Shown: positions 8,633 to 16,237 of the stretch, piece after piece | Layout: each line of letters starts with the position of its first letter | How positions within the stretch are numbered: the first letter of the stretch is position 1 | NCBI GenBank assembly: GCA_009776515.1 | Contig: WRNP01000005.1 | Span: 1 to 33,068 of the forward strand | Direction of reading: 5' to 3' | DNA: 33,068 nt | From: Dehalococcoidia bacterium | GTDB taxonomy: Bacteria; Chloroflexota; Dehalococcoidia; Dehalococcoidales; UBA1222 | Position numbers and translations under genes: made by a program | The notes under the pieces: model-generated | What the model was told of the DNA's origin: nothing | The model's input: the letters and a program-made list of their open reading frames with translations, nothing else | Databases searched by the model: none

Positions 8633-8642
8633 ATTTTAACAT
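8633..8642 (-). promoter_or_regulatory. Extended -10 element of uvrC
   Basis: The minus strand reads ATGTTAAAAT, the same ten bases found upstream of prfA and of the Xer recombinase gene. It contains TG-T-TAAAAT. A start about 7 bases on, near 8626, would leave a leader of only about 7 bases before the ATG at 8619. Confidence 0.55.
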
Positions 8643-8766
8643 AATTTGCAGCAATGGCTTCCGAACACAAGATGTTGCTACGCCAGATCGGCTGTGGCAA
8701 CGAGGCAAAGGCATGCCACGGCATGGGCAGGCCTCGGCCAGTTCTGCGTTATTAAGCTTTCTGAGA

Positions 8767-9384
8767 CTAGCCTTTTTTGGGCGGGCGTGCTTTTCCTGAT
8801 GCACTCTGCGGCGAGGCCATGGCTCGTATGCGTGTTTCGGCTTCAGCAGCCCGAGCCTGGATGCGCCCCGCAAGATCGGCGGATACGGCCAGAATCTCAC
8901 CAATGGCTGAAGTCGTGAATATACCTAGGCTGGCGATCTCGGCTGCGGCTTGAGATGCCCGATCTGCAGCTTCTTCACCGGCGCGTCGGACCTCTTCGGC
9001 TTTCTCACTAGCCTCGGCAGCCATCTGGCGCAGTGTGTCTATGGCTAACCGTGAGGCTTTATCGGCCTCGTCGGCTTTAGCGGCGGCTTTTTCAGAAGCC
9101 GCGATGGCTGCCCGGGCAATTTGATCCGCTTTATTGGCGGCTTCGGTGGCGGCTCGAGTTGCCTGTTCTGCAGCTTTCTCGCCGGCTGCACGGGCTGCCT
9201 CAGAGGCCTGCGTGGCGGCTATGGCTGCCTCACCTGAGAGCTTAGCGGCGGCTTCGGCACGACGGGCGGCCTCCGTGGCTTCGCCTATGGCGGCTTCCAT
9301 CTCATCCAGGATCTGGGGGAGGGGTTTGGTTAAAATCTTAGAGCGGCGTACTTCTTTGTTTTCGGACTCGGTGTTTGCGGGCAT
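8767..9384 (-). CDS. Ala-rich coiled-coil protein, function unknown
   Basis: I recognise no named family. From the ATG at 9384 the protein has 205 residues. This start has an AGGAGG six bases upstream, so the ORF's upstream extension is not used. A charged N-terminus (about residues 1-25) is followed by about 120 residues rich in Ala, Glu, Lys and Arg, with Ala at short regular intervals (AARRAEAAAK, AAEQATRAATEAANKADQIA). This predicts one long amphipathic helix or coiled coil, and no membrane segment or signal peptide is seen. A less charged stretch (IASLGIFTTSAIGEILAVSA) precedes a second helix and a basic tail ending PPKKG. Such composition occurs in phasin-like, apolipoprotein-like and structural coiled-coil proteins, so no role can be assigned. 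It lies upstream of uvrC with a 147-base gap. Confidence 0.85.
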   Translation of the reverse strand: MPANTESENKEVRRSKILTKPLPQILDEMEAAIGEATEAARRAEAAAKLSGEAAIAATQASEAARAAGEKAAEQATRAATEAANKADQIARAAIAASEKAAAKADEADKASRLAIDTLRQMAAEASEKAEEVRRAGEEAADRASQAAAEIASLGIFTTSAIGEILAVSADLAGRIQARAAEAETRIRAMASPQSASGKARPPKKG

Positions 9385-9409
9385 TCTTCTCCTCCTAATT
9401 CCCAATCAA

Positions 9410-9415
9410 ATTATA
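9410..9415 (-). promoter_or_regulatory. Candidate -10 for the coiled-coil protein gene
   Basis: The minus strand has a perfect TATAAT, 25 bases before the ATG at 9384 and just before the AGGAGG. The -35 region is T-rich without a clear TTGACA, so this rests mainly on the hexamer and its position. Confidence 0.4.
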
Positions 9416-9533
9416 GCACTTCCCCTTTTTTTCAAAACCGAGCCATACAATAGTGGAACAAACTCGGCTTAAAATGTTGCCCTTCTGCGGTAGAAAATTT
9501 TGACCATTCCGGCTTAGCGGTAGCCATAAAGGC

Positions 9534-9561
9534 TTGCAATACATCGGAGTTATGTTAAAAT
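9534..9561 (+). promoter_or_regulatory. Promoter of the Xer recombinase gene
   Basis: TTGCAA (9534-9539) is 16 bases from TAAAAT (9556-9561), which is preceded by TG-T to give ATGTTAAAAT at 9552-9561. The ten-base string equals the elements before uvrC and prfA. The predicted leader is about 60 bases and includes the AAGGAG before the GTG start. Confidence 0.6.
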
Positions 9562-9628
9562 ATGGGTCAGTTTTGCATTCCCCCGACTAAGCTAGGCCAA
9601 TGTTCGGGGAGACCAAAAGGAGTGAAAA

Positions 9629-10546
9629 GTGAAAGATGACGTCCAGAGCTTCATAAGCTACCTGCGTGTCGAGAAAGGCTTTTCCGGCAATACCACTTTG
9701 GCCTATGAGAACGATCTGAAGCAGCTCGCTGATTTTGCTGCCGGTCTTGCCGGGAAAGAGAACCTGCCGAGTTGGGATAGCTTCAGCCGCGAGGACATGC
9801 TTGGTTACCTGTTAAATTTGAAAGAACGCAATTATGCGGTGACGACGGTTGCCCGCAAGGTAGCCGCCGCCAAGTCTTTTTTTGGCTTCTTGGTATCTGA
9901 GGGAAAATTGAAGACCAACCCCATGGATAACATCAGCTCCCCGAAGGTGGGTAAAGCCTTGCCAGACACGCTGACCGTATCCCAGGTGCGCGAACTTTTA
10001 GCTCAGCCTACCAAGTCGGGCTCGCCGGAAGCTAAGCGTGACCGCGCGATGCTGGAGCTCCTATATGCATCCGGTATGCGGGTTAGCGAGCTCGTAAACC
10101 TTGATCTAACCGATGTGGACACTAACAACGGCCATGTGCGGCCCTTTGGCAAGGGTAAAAAAGAGCGCCTGGTGCCTATCTACCCTGGGGCAGCTCGCAT
10201 GGTTGATGAATATATCAAGGACGTGCGCCCGCGCTTTGTGCACAACGTAGCAGAAAAAGCTCTATTCGTGAATCAGCGAGGCGACAGGCTGACCCGCCAG
10301 GGATTGTGGCAGATCCTCAAGGGGTATGCCCGGCAGGCAAATTTGGAACATCGGGTGACCCCGCATACCCTGCGCCACAGTTTTGCTACCCATATGCTTA
10401 ATGGCGGGGCCGATCTCCGCTCGGTACAGGAACTTTTAGGACACGCCAACATTTCCACCACCCAAATTTATACCCATCTTACTTCTGATCATATCCGTCA
10501 GGCCTACGATAAGGCCCATCCCAGAGCGAAAGCAAAGGAGAACTAA
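9629..10546 (+). CDS. Tyrosine recombinase, XerC/XerD type
   Basis: The 305-residue protein is a site-specific tyrosine recombinase of the length and layout of XerC/XerD, which resolve chromosome dimers at dif with FtsK. The N-terminal SAM-like core-binding domain spans about residues 1-90 (SYLRVEKGFSGNTTLAYEND). The catalytic domain has all six expected residues: Arg151 (SGMRVSEL), Lys175 (FGKGKKER), His246 and Arg249 (HTLRH), His272 (LLGHANISTTQIY) and Tyr281. The start is GTG at 9629, six bases after AAGGAG. No phage or integron genes adjoin it, so a housekeeping Xer role is more likely than an integrase role. XerC and XerD cannot be told apart here. The stop overlaps the next gene by one base. 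Confidence 0.93.
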   Translation: MKDDVQSFISYLRVEKGFSGNTTLAYENDLKQLADFAAGLAGKENLPSWDSFSREDMLGYLLNLKERNYAVTTVARKVAAAKSFFGFLVSEGKLKTNPMDNISSPKVGKALPDTLTVSQVRELLAQPTKSGSPEAKRDRAMLELLYASGMRVSELVNLDLTDVDTNNGHVRPFGKGKKERLVPIYPGAARMVDEYIKDVRPRFVHNVAEKALFVNQRGDRLTRQGLWQILKGYARQANLEHRVTPHTLRHSFATHMLNGGADLRSVQELLGHANISTTQIYTHLTSDHIRQAYDKAHPRAKAKEN

Positions 10547-10803
10547 TGGCCCGCAAATATGTTACTCCCAAAAAAAAGCGAAGCCACACGGTTGCCCCTG
10601 CCCACCATAAGCTGCCGGAAAGTGCGCCGCTGGCCAGCCCCGAGATTTCGGTAGCCTATTCATCGGCAGCGAAAGCTACACCAACCCCTGTTGCTGCCGA
10701 GTCGGTGAAATACGAGAGCTTGCCGCGGGAGCTTAGGCGGACGGCGCTACTTACGGTCATCACTATAGCTATCATGATCGTGTTGTGGCTGATATTCCGC
10801 TAG
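10546..10803 (+). CDS. Small C-tail-anchored membrane protein, function unknown
   Basis: The 85-residue protein starts in the TAATG overlap with the recombinase stop, so the two should be translationally coupled. It has a very basic N-terminus (RKYVTPKKKRSH), a Pro/Ala/Ser-rich linker over residues 20-60, and one C-terminal hydrophobic helix (about 65-84: TALLTVITIAIMIVLWLIFR) ending at the stop. No signal peptide is seen, so the N-terminus probably faces the cytoplasm. I recognise no family. The coupling is the only hint of a link to the recombinase. A bulged hairpin at 10822-10840 follows, without a T-run. Confidence 0.8.
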   Translation: MARKYVTPKKKRSHTVAPAHHKLPESAPLASPEISVAYSSAAKATPTPVAAESVKYESLPRELRRTALLTVITIAIMIVLWLIFR

Positions 10804-11051
10804 ATTGGACAGAGCTCTTGGCCCTGGTTAAAACCATGGGTGGGAGCCAGGTTGTTAGCAAGCGGCGATGTTTGCGTTGATATCAGATTTGTTAGGGTAT
10901 CGGAGTTGTTAAAAGCGGTGCTGGAGGCAGCGTATTGAGTGCCTTTCTGGATCGACACTAAAAGACGGCCGCTATCTGATGTAGTTTTTTACTGCCAAAT
11001 GTTAGTCCGGATGGACATGGGTAAAAAATAACCAGGAAAGCAGGTATCTGA

Positions 11052-13115
11052 ATGAAACAGTATCCCTCGGAAAAGATACGCAACATTGTGTTACTCTCCC
11101 ACAGCGGGGCAGGCAAGACCACTCTCTCCGAGGCCCTGCTTTTTGTAACTGGGGCGATTAACCGCCTGGGCAAGATTGAGGCCGGTAATACCACTTCTGA
11201 TTACGATCCTGATGAGGTCAAACGTCACATTAGCATCAACCTTTCCATACTGCCCTGCGAATGGCATGAAACCAAACTGAATCTGATTGACTCGCCGGGC
11301 TATATAGATTTTGTAGGCGAAGTGCGCTCGGCAGTGCGCGTGAGCGAAGGGGCTATCATCGTGGTGGCCGCTACCTCGGGCATCGAGGTCGGCACTGAAC
11401 TCACCTGGGGTTACGCCGAGGAAGCGGGGCTTGCCCGGATGGTCTTTGTCAGCAAAATGGATCGCGAAAATGCCAATTTCTTAAAGGTGGTTGAGCAGTT
11501 TCGGGCGCGTTACGGGGCAAAGTGTGTCCCGCTACAGCTCCCCGTCGGGTCTCATGTCGATTTTAAAGGGGTTGTCGACCTTCTGTCCATGAAGGCGTTT
11601 ATGGGTTCGGCTTCAGAAGAAGGTGATATCCCCGCCGAATTTGCCAGCAAAGCTCAGGAGCTTCGCGCTCAAATGGTAGAAGCGGTAGCGGAGACCGATG
11701 ATGACCTGATGGAAAAATACTTGGGCGGTGAAGAACTAGGCCAAAACGAGCTTGCGGCGGGGCTCAAAAAAGCTGTCGCTGGCGGGAAAATCATTCCTAT
11801 TTTGGTCGGCTCCGGGCTTCAGAACATTGGAGCGCGGGAGTTGCTTAATGCCATTGTAGAGTTTATGCCGTCGCCGCAGGGCTGTCCCATTGTTTTTGCC
11901 GAGGACTCTGCCGTTAAGGATGCCGATATAAGTGGCCCTCTGTCTGCCCTGGTTTTTAAGACGACGGCTGATCCATATGTGGGGAAACTCACTTACTTCC
12001 GAGTCTTTACTGGTGCCATGGACAGCAATTCTCAGGTTTGGGATGTGAACCAAAATGCGGCTGAGCGCATAGGCCAGCTTTACATGCTGCGCGGCAAGGC
12101 CCAGGAAGCGGTAAACCGTGTGGAAGCGGGCGATATTGGGGCGGTGGCTAAACTCAGCGCTGCGGCAACAGGCGATACCCTGGGTATTCAGGACAAGGCA
12201 GTCAAGCTCCCGCCCGCTACCTTTCCCAAGCCCATTTTCAATGTGGCAGTGCATCCCAAGACAAAGGCTGACTTGGATAAGATGGGCACTTCACTCGTAC
12301 GTCTGACTGAAGAAGATCCCACCTTGCGGGTGTACCGTGATCCCGATACTGCCGAGACTATCCTCTCTGGCATGGGAGATACTCAAGTAGATGTTGCTGC
12401 CGAGAGGATGCAGCGCAAGTTTGGGGTAGGGGTGGATCTTAAGCCGCCTAAGGTGCCCTACCGCGAGACTATCACCCGTAGCGTGAAGGCGGAGTTCAAG
12501 CATAAGAAGCAGACCGGCGGGCACGGCCAGTATGGTCATGTAATGCTGGAGCTGGAGCCTCTCCCGCAAGGCAGTCCGAACGAATTTACAAACCGCGTGG
12601 TAGGCGGTGCTATTCCCAAAAATTATATTCCGGCAGTGGAAAAGGGTGTCGTAGAGGGCTACAAAGAAGGTATGTTGGCCGGCTACCCGGTGGTAGGTAT
12701 ACGCGTGGCTGTTTATGACGGTAGCTTCCATCCGGTGGATTCCTCGGAAATCTGTTTTAAGATTGCCGGTTCCCAAGCGCTGAAGAAGGGTCTTGCCGAA
12801 GGCAATCCTATCATGCTGGAGCCTATTGTTAAGATCAAGGTTACGGTGCCTAACGATTTTACGGGGGACATCCTTTCCGACCTTAATACCAAACGGGCTC
12901 GTGTGCAGGGCATGAACCCTCATGGTGATATCAACACCATTGAGGCTGAGGTCCCCATGGCCGAAATGCTACGGTATGCTACGGATCTAAAATCCATTAC
13001 CCAGGGACGTGGCACCTATGTCTTAGAACTCAGTCATTACGAACAAGTGCCCTCTCATATAACCGAAAAGATTATTGCCGATAGGGAGGCGGAAAAGGCC
13101 GCCGAGGACAAATAG
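11052..13115 (+). CDS. Elongation factor G-like translational GTPase (EF-G2 type)
   Basis: The 687-residue protein has the five-domain EF-G layout: an N-terminal GTPase domain, a beta-barrel domain II near residues 295-385, and the C-terminal EF-G domains III-V (for example TGGHGQYGHVMLELEPLPQG). The P-loop is SHSGAGKT (16-23). Two GTPase motifs depart from canonical EF-G: the switch II motif is DSPGYIDF, with Tyr84 in place of the catalytic His, and the base-recognition motif is SKMD (134-137) in place of NKMD. These changes are those of the EF-G-like group often labelled EF-G2, whose members can be weak or inactive ribosome-dependent GTPases. It is probably not the main translocase; the main fusA would be elsewhere. 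No str-operon neighbours (rpsL, rpsG, tuf) are present. The ATG follows AGGAAAGCAGG. Confidence 0.9.
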   Translation: MKQYPSEKIRNIVLLSHSGAGKTTLSEALLFVTGAINRLGKIEAGNTTSDYDPDEVKRHISINLSILPCEWHETKLNLIDSPGYIDFVGEVRSAVRVSEGAIIVVAATSGIEVGTELTWGYAEEAGLARMVFVSKMDRENANFLKVVEQFRARYGAKCVPLQLPVGSHVDFKGVVDLLSMKAFMGSASEEGDIPAEFASKAQELRAQMVEAVAETDDDLMEKYLGGEELGQNELAAGLKKAVAGGKIIPILVGSGLQNIGARELLNAIVEFMPSPQGCPIVFAEDSAVKDADISGPLSALVFKTTADPYVGKLTYFRVFTGAMDSNSQVWDVNQNAAERIGQLYMLRGKAQEAVNRVEAGDIGAVAKLSAAATGDTLGIQDKAVKLPPATFPKPIFNVAVHPKTKADLDKMGTSLVRLTEEDPTLRVYRDPDTAETILSGMGDTQVDVAAERMQRKFGVGVDLKPPKVPYRETITRSVKAEFKHKKQTGGHGQYGHVMLELEPLPQGSPNEFTNRVVGGAIPKNYIPAVEKGVVEGYKEGMLAGYPVVGIRVAVYDGSFHPVDSSEICFKIAGSQALKKGLAEGNPIMLEPIVKIKVTVPNDFTGDILSDLNTKRARVQGMNPHGDINTIEAEVPMAEMLRYATDLKSITQGRGTYVLELSHYEQVPSHITEKIIADREAEKAAEDK

Positions 13116-13252
13116 ATCTGGCTTGATTACGCCAGAGCCTGGCTGCGCGGTGTGGATGCGCCGGGGTTATGCAGGAGCGACCTAAATTGATGGCATGATG
13201 ACGGTTGCTAGTAGCAAGCGCGGAAAGCAAGCAGTTGCGCAACGCTTTAAGA

Positions 13253-13280
13253 ATGGGGAGTTCCTCGGATGACTCCCCAT
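13253..13280 (+). terminator. Hairpin between the EF-G-like gene and the exchanger gene
   Basis: ATGGGGAGT (13253-13261) pairs perfectly with 13272-13280 around a ten-base loop, followed by CTTTT. It lies about 137 bases after the EF-G-like stop and about 46 bases before the next gene, so it fits a rho-independent terminator. Confidence 0.6.
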
Positions 13281-13326
13281 CTTTTGGTTCAAAAATTATT
13301 TTAGCTGAAACGAAAAGAGAGTCTTT

Positions 13327-14316
13327 ATGCAATTTATTTTACTGCTGGGCGGATTGGCTCTTATTATCAAGAGCGCCGACACTTTGATTGAGGCTACGTC
13401 TAGCATTGCCCTGAGATACGGGGTGTCGACATTTGTCGTGGGTATTACGATTATTGCTTTTGGTACCAGCGCTCCTGAATTGGTGGTAGGATTGGTGTCT
13501 GCCATAAGCAAGACCAACGAGCTTTCTTTGGGCAATATCATCGGGGCTTCTTTTGCCAACGCGGCCTTAATCGTTGGTATAGCAGCCATAATCTTCCCCT
13601 TAGCCGTCAAGAACACGGTGATCAAACGTGAACTACCGATGTTGATCTTTGTACAATGTGTTCTGGGTTTTATGATCCTGGGCGATGGCAAAATGACCAG
13701 GGTTGAAGGAATAGTATTGCTCCTGGGGTTTGTGGGGTTTATTGTCTATATTATCAAAACTGCCAAAGGGCACCAGATTATCGCCACCGAAAGTAACGAT
13801 AGCCGCAGTATTGCTGGCGGCGGAAATAATATTGCGGAGAACACGATAGGTGTCAGGGAAGACGGCTCTGTTAAGCTGTGGATCCTCAGCGCCATCGCTT
13901 TAATCGGCCTTTTTGTCGGCGGGAGATTGGCTGTTGATAGCAGTACCAGAATTGCCGAAAGTCTTGGCTTGAGCGAAACCATTATCGGCTTGACGGTGGT
14001 TGCCATCGCTACGACCATGCCTGAGCTTATGACCAGCATCATGGCGGCTAGGAAAAAGGAGCCCGATCTTGTACTCGGTAACTGTATCGGTAGCATTTTG
14101 TTCAATATACTATTGGCATTGGGGCTGTCTGCCGCTATAAATCCCATTGCAGTTCAAGGGAATATGGCATTAGACATATTGCTCATGATACTGCTGACAG
14201 TTGCAATTTTGATCGTGGCTCTTGTTAAAAAACGAATCTCAAGAGTGTGCGGAACCATATTGGTGGCGGGTTACGCTATTTATCTCGGTTTTAAGGTAGT
14301 GGCTGTCTTTCTGTAA
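13327..14316 (+). CDS. Calcium/sodium antiporter family protein (CaCA, YrbG-like)
   Basis: The 329-residue integral membrane protein is built from two homologous halves, as in the cation/Ca2+ exchanger superfamily. The first alpha repeat is visible as FGTSAPELVVG (about 45-55) with GNIIGASFAN (69-78). The second is ATTMPELMTSI (about 228-238) with GNCIGSILFN (251-260). About ten hydrophobic helices can be counted, with a hydrophilic cytoplasmic loop at about 147-182. The paired Glu residues in the PEL motifs are the expected ion ligands. It should exchange Na+ (or K+/H+) against Ca2+ across the cytoplasmic membrane; which ion is used in vivo cannot be read from sequence. The ATG follows an AAGAGAG-type weak ribosome site. 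The next gene is the trp operon, with an independent promoter. Confidence 0.93.
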   Translation: MQFILLLGGLALIIKSADTLIEATSSIALRYGVSTFVVGITIIAFGTSAPELVVGLVSAISKTNELSLGNIIGASFANAALIVGIAAIIFPLAVKNTVIKRELPMLIFVQCVLGFMILGDGKMTRVEGIVLLLGFVGFIVYIIKTAKGHQIIATESNDSRSIAGGGNNIAENTIGVREDGSVKLWILSAIALIGLFVGGRLAVDSSTRIAESLGLSETIIGLTVVAIATTMPELMTSIMAARKKEPDLVLGNCIGSILFNILLALGLSAAINPIAVQGNMALDILLMILLTVAILIVALVKKRISRVCGTILVAGYAIYLGFKVVAVFL

Positions 14317-14385
14317 ACCATCGCCAATAAAAAAACAGCCGGTCGCCCAATGTTTCCTATGGGCATATTTCGGAAACAACTTTTC

Positions 14386-14414
14386 TTGACAACTGATCTT
14401 GCTTGGTGTACGCT
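14386..14414 (+). promoter_or_regulatory. Promoter of the trp operon
   Basis: A perfect TTGACA (14386-14391) is followed after 17 bases by TACGCT (14409-14414), a weak -10. Transcription would start near 14421, about 40 bases before the first T-box helix. The position is right, but the -10 match is poor. Confidence 0.5.
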
Positions 14415-14454
14415 ACAGCAAATTGAATATTGTCAAACCATTGACGCAGAGGTA

Positions 14455-14713
14455 AAAACAGCCTAGGCGCTGTACAGAGAGTTCGGCTTAGCTGAGAACC
14501 GAATAGAGATGCCGGCTGTTAAATGGGCTGCCGAGGGCATGGTCAAAGGTGTTAGTGGCACCGAGTATTCCATGACGTGACGCATACGTGAGTTGCGAGG
14601 GATATGTTTGTATCCCGCAGAGAGCACAGAGTTGTTTCTGTGAAACAAGGTGGCACCGCGAATCGTCGGTATTCGTCCTTGGTAGAGCATATAGCTTTAC
14701 CAAGGATTTTTTT
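14455..14713 (+). promoter_or_regulatory. Tryptophan T-box riboswitch (tRNA-Trp-sensing leader)
   Basis: The leader carries the conserved T-box core AAGGTGGCACCGCG at 14647-14660. In the antiterminator, AAGG (14647-14650) pairs with CCTT (14677-14680) and GCGAAT (14658-14663) with ATTCGT (14671-14676), leaving the seven-base bulge TGGCACC. The first four bulge bases (UGGC) pair with a tRNA 3' end GCCA, which agrees with G as the tRNA-Trp discriminator base. In Stem I, CCTAGGCG (14462-14469) pairs with TGCCGAGG (14529-14536) with one mismatch and one wobble. Just above it on the 3' side is TGG (14524-14526), the Trp codon, at the specifier position. Further hairpins include GGGATA/TATCCC and CACAG/CTGTG. 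Uncharged tRNA-Trp should favour read-through into trpE. Confidence 0.93.
14677..14713 (+). terminator. Regulated terminator of the T-box
   Basis: CCTTGGTAGAGC (14677-14688) pairs with GCTTTACCAAGG (14694-14705), with one wobble, around the loop ATATA, followed by ATTTTTTTA. The first four bases of the arm are the same CCTT used by the antiterminator, so the two structures exclude each other. This is a classical transcription-attenuation arrangement. Confidence 0.92.
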
Positions 14714-14773
14714 ATTTTCGCCAGCCTTAGGCGTTGTGGGTGGGATATAAAGTTTTTCTGAAGGAGTATTCAT

Positions 14774-16234
14774 ATGATCAGGCCTACTTTGGAAGAGGCC
14801 AAGCGCTTATCGCCCGGCCATACCGTAATCCCTGTGGCGTTGGAGATCTTCTCCGACCAGAAGACTCCAATTGAAATCCTGAGGAACATACGCAAACGGA
14901 ATGACGGCTGGTATATCCTAGAGAGTGTGAACGGCGGCGACAGTTGGGGGCGCTATTCATTTTTAGGATATAAACCCGTTATGACCATAAGTGGGACAGG
15001 CGACACCATTGTGTTAAAAGATGGCAAGGGGGAGACGAGGATTACTGCTGGCCCCGTTGGCATGATCAGGGGGTTACTCTCAAGGCAAAAAAGTCCGCGC
15101 ATCGCGTATCTGCCGCCGTTCACGGGCGGGCTCGTGGGTTATTTCGCATATGATTTTGTCAGACATTTCATACCAGGGCTGAGACTCACGGCGATTGATA
15201 GCGAGAATTTTTGGGATTTCCAGCTGATGTTGATGGAAAAGGTGATTGTGTTTGACCATTACAAGCAGAAGATCTTCATTGTTGCCAATATCCCCACGGA
15301 AGACCTTGAGGGTAGCTATGTCAACGGTGTCACGGAACTGCGGGATATAGAAAAGACCATTTTGTCTGCCGTCTTGCCCTCTGATGAGGAGCCTTGCCGC
15401 TGTGGTGAATTTACGCCAGCTTTTTCGAAGAATGAATTCCGCGGAATGATTGAAAAAGTTAAGAGCCATATCGCTGAGGGCGACATTTTTCAGGCGGTCA
15501 TCTCGAACCGTTTCAAAGCCTCGTTCAAAGGTAGTCTCATCAATGCCTACCGCCTACTCCGCACCAGCAATCCCTCGCCATATATGGTCTGTATGGGCCT
15601 CGGCGATTTGGAGATTGCCTGTTCTTCGCCGGAAACCTTAGTTGCCCTGCGGGATGGGGTAGTAAGCTCTTTCCCCCTTGCCGGTACCTGCCCGCGCGGT
15701 AAAAATGAGGATGAAGACGCTCTTTTAATCAAAGCCCTGTTGCAGGACGAAAAAGAATTGGCTGAACATGACATGCTGGTTGATCTTGCTCGGAACGACA
15801 TCGGCAAAGTGAGCCGTTTTGGCAGTGTAAAAACGAATCAGTACCGACAAATAAAGAGTTTTTCCCATGTTAGCCATATCTCTTCGCATATTACAGGAGA
15901 GCTTTGTGAAGGCAAAGATGCTCTTGATGTGATTGCTGCCGCTCTTCCCGCGGGAACCCTTTCTGGCGCACCTAAAAAACGAGCCTGCGAGATCATCGAT
16001 GCGGTTGAGGGCATAAAACGCGGAGTGTATGGCGGTGCAATAGGTTATATCGATTTTGCCGGAAATATGGACATGTGTATCGGCATTCGCTTAGCAGTAC
16101 TCAAGGGGGGTAATGTGTATGTCCAGGCCGGAGCCGGCATTGTGGCGGACAGCGACCCGGAAAAAGAATTCCGTGAAACTCAAAACAAAGCGCGGGCTAC
16201 CATGGAAGCCCTGAAGCACAGCCAGGAGGTGTGA
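14774..16234 (+). CDS. trpE: Anthranilate synthase component I
   Basis: TrpE converts chorismate and ammonia, supplied by TrpG, to anthranilate, the first committed step of tryptophan synthesis. The 486-residue protein has the N-terminal regulatory lobe with ILES (48-51), corresponding to the LLES tryptophan feedback motif, so allosteric inhibition is likely retained. The chorismate-binding domain shows SPSPYMVCM-type and ACSSPETLV segments (about 267-290) and PLAGTCPRG (301-309). It continues with EHDMLVDLARNDIG (331-344), LPAGTLSGAPKKRA (391-404) and YGGAIGYIDF (419-428). The ATG lies eight bases after AAGGAG. The gene directly follows the T-box leader, and trpG begins three bases after its stop. 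Confidence 0.97.
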   Translation: MIRPTLEEAKRLSPGHTVIPVALEIFSDQKTPIEILRNIRKRNDGWYILESVNGGDSWGRYSFLGYKPVMTISGTGDTIVLKDGKGETRITAGPVGMIRGLLSRQKSPRIAYLPPFTGGLVGYFAYDFVRHFIPGLRLTAIDSENFWDFQLMLMEKVIVFDHYKQKIFIVANIPTEDLEGSYVNGVTELRDIEKTILSAVLPSDEEPCRCGEFTPAFSKNEFRGMIEKVKSHIAEGDIFQAVISNRFKASFKGSLINAYRLLRTSNPSPYMVCMGLGDLEIACSSPETLVALRDGVVSSFPLAGTCPRGKNEDEDALLIKALLQDEKELAEHDMLVDLARNDIGKVSRFGSVKTNQYRQIKSFSHVSHISSHITGELCEGKDALDVIAAALPAGTLSGAPKKRACEIIDAVEGIKRGVYGGAIGYIDFAGNMDMCIGIRLAVLKGGNVYVQAGAGIVADSDPEKEFRETQNKARATMEALKHSQEV

Positions 16235-16237
16235 ATA

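Noticed and set aside
8620..8724. N-terminal extension of uvrC to the upstream ATG
   Set aside because: The extra 35 residues do not resemble UvrC, the region contains the likely promoter, and the shorter form has the usual family length.
9629..10546. Integrase of a mobile element
   Set aside because: No attachment-site repeats, excisionase, phage or cassette genes are nearby; size and motifs fit a chromosomal Xer recombinase.
12291..12923. Minus-strand open frame opposite the EF-G-like gene (210 codons)
   Set aside because: It overlaps a gene with clear EF-G domains over its whole length; the translation resembles no protein and no ribosome site is seen.
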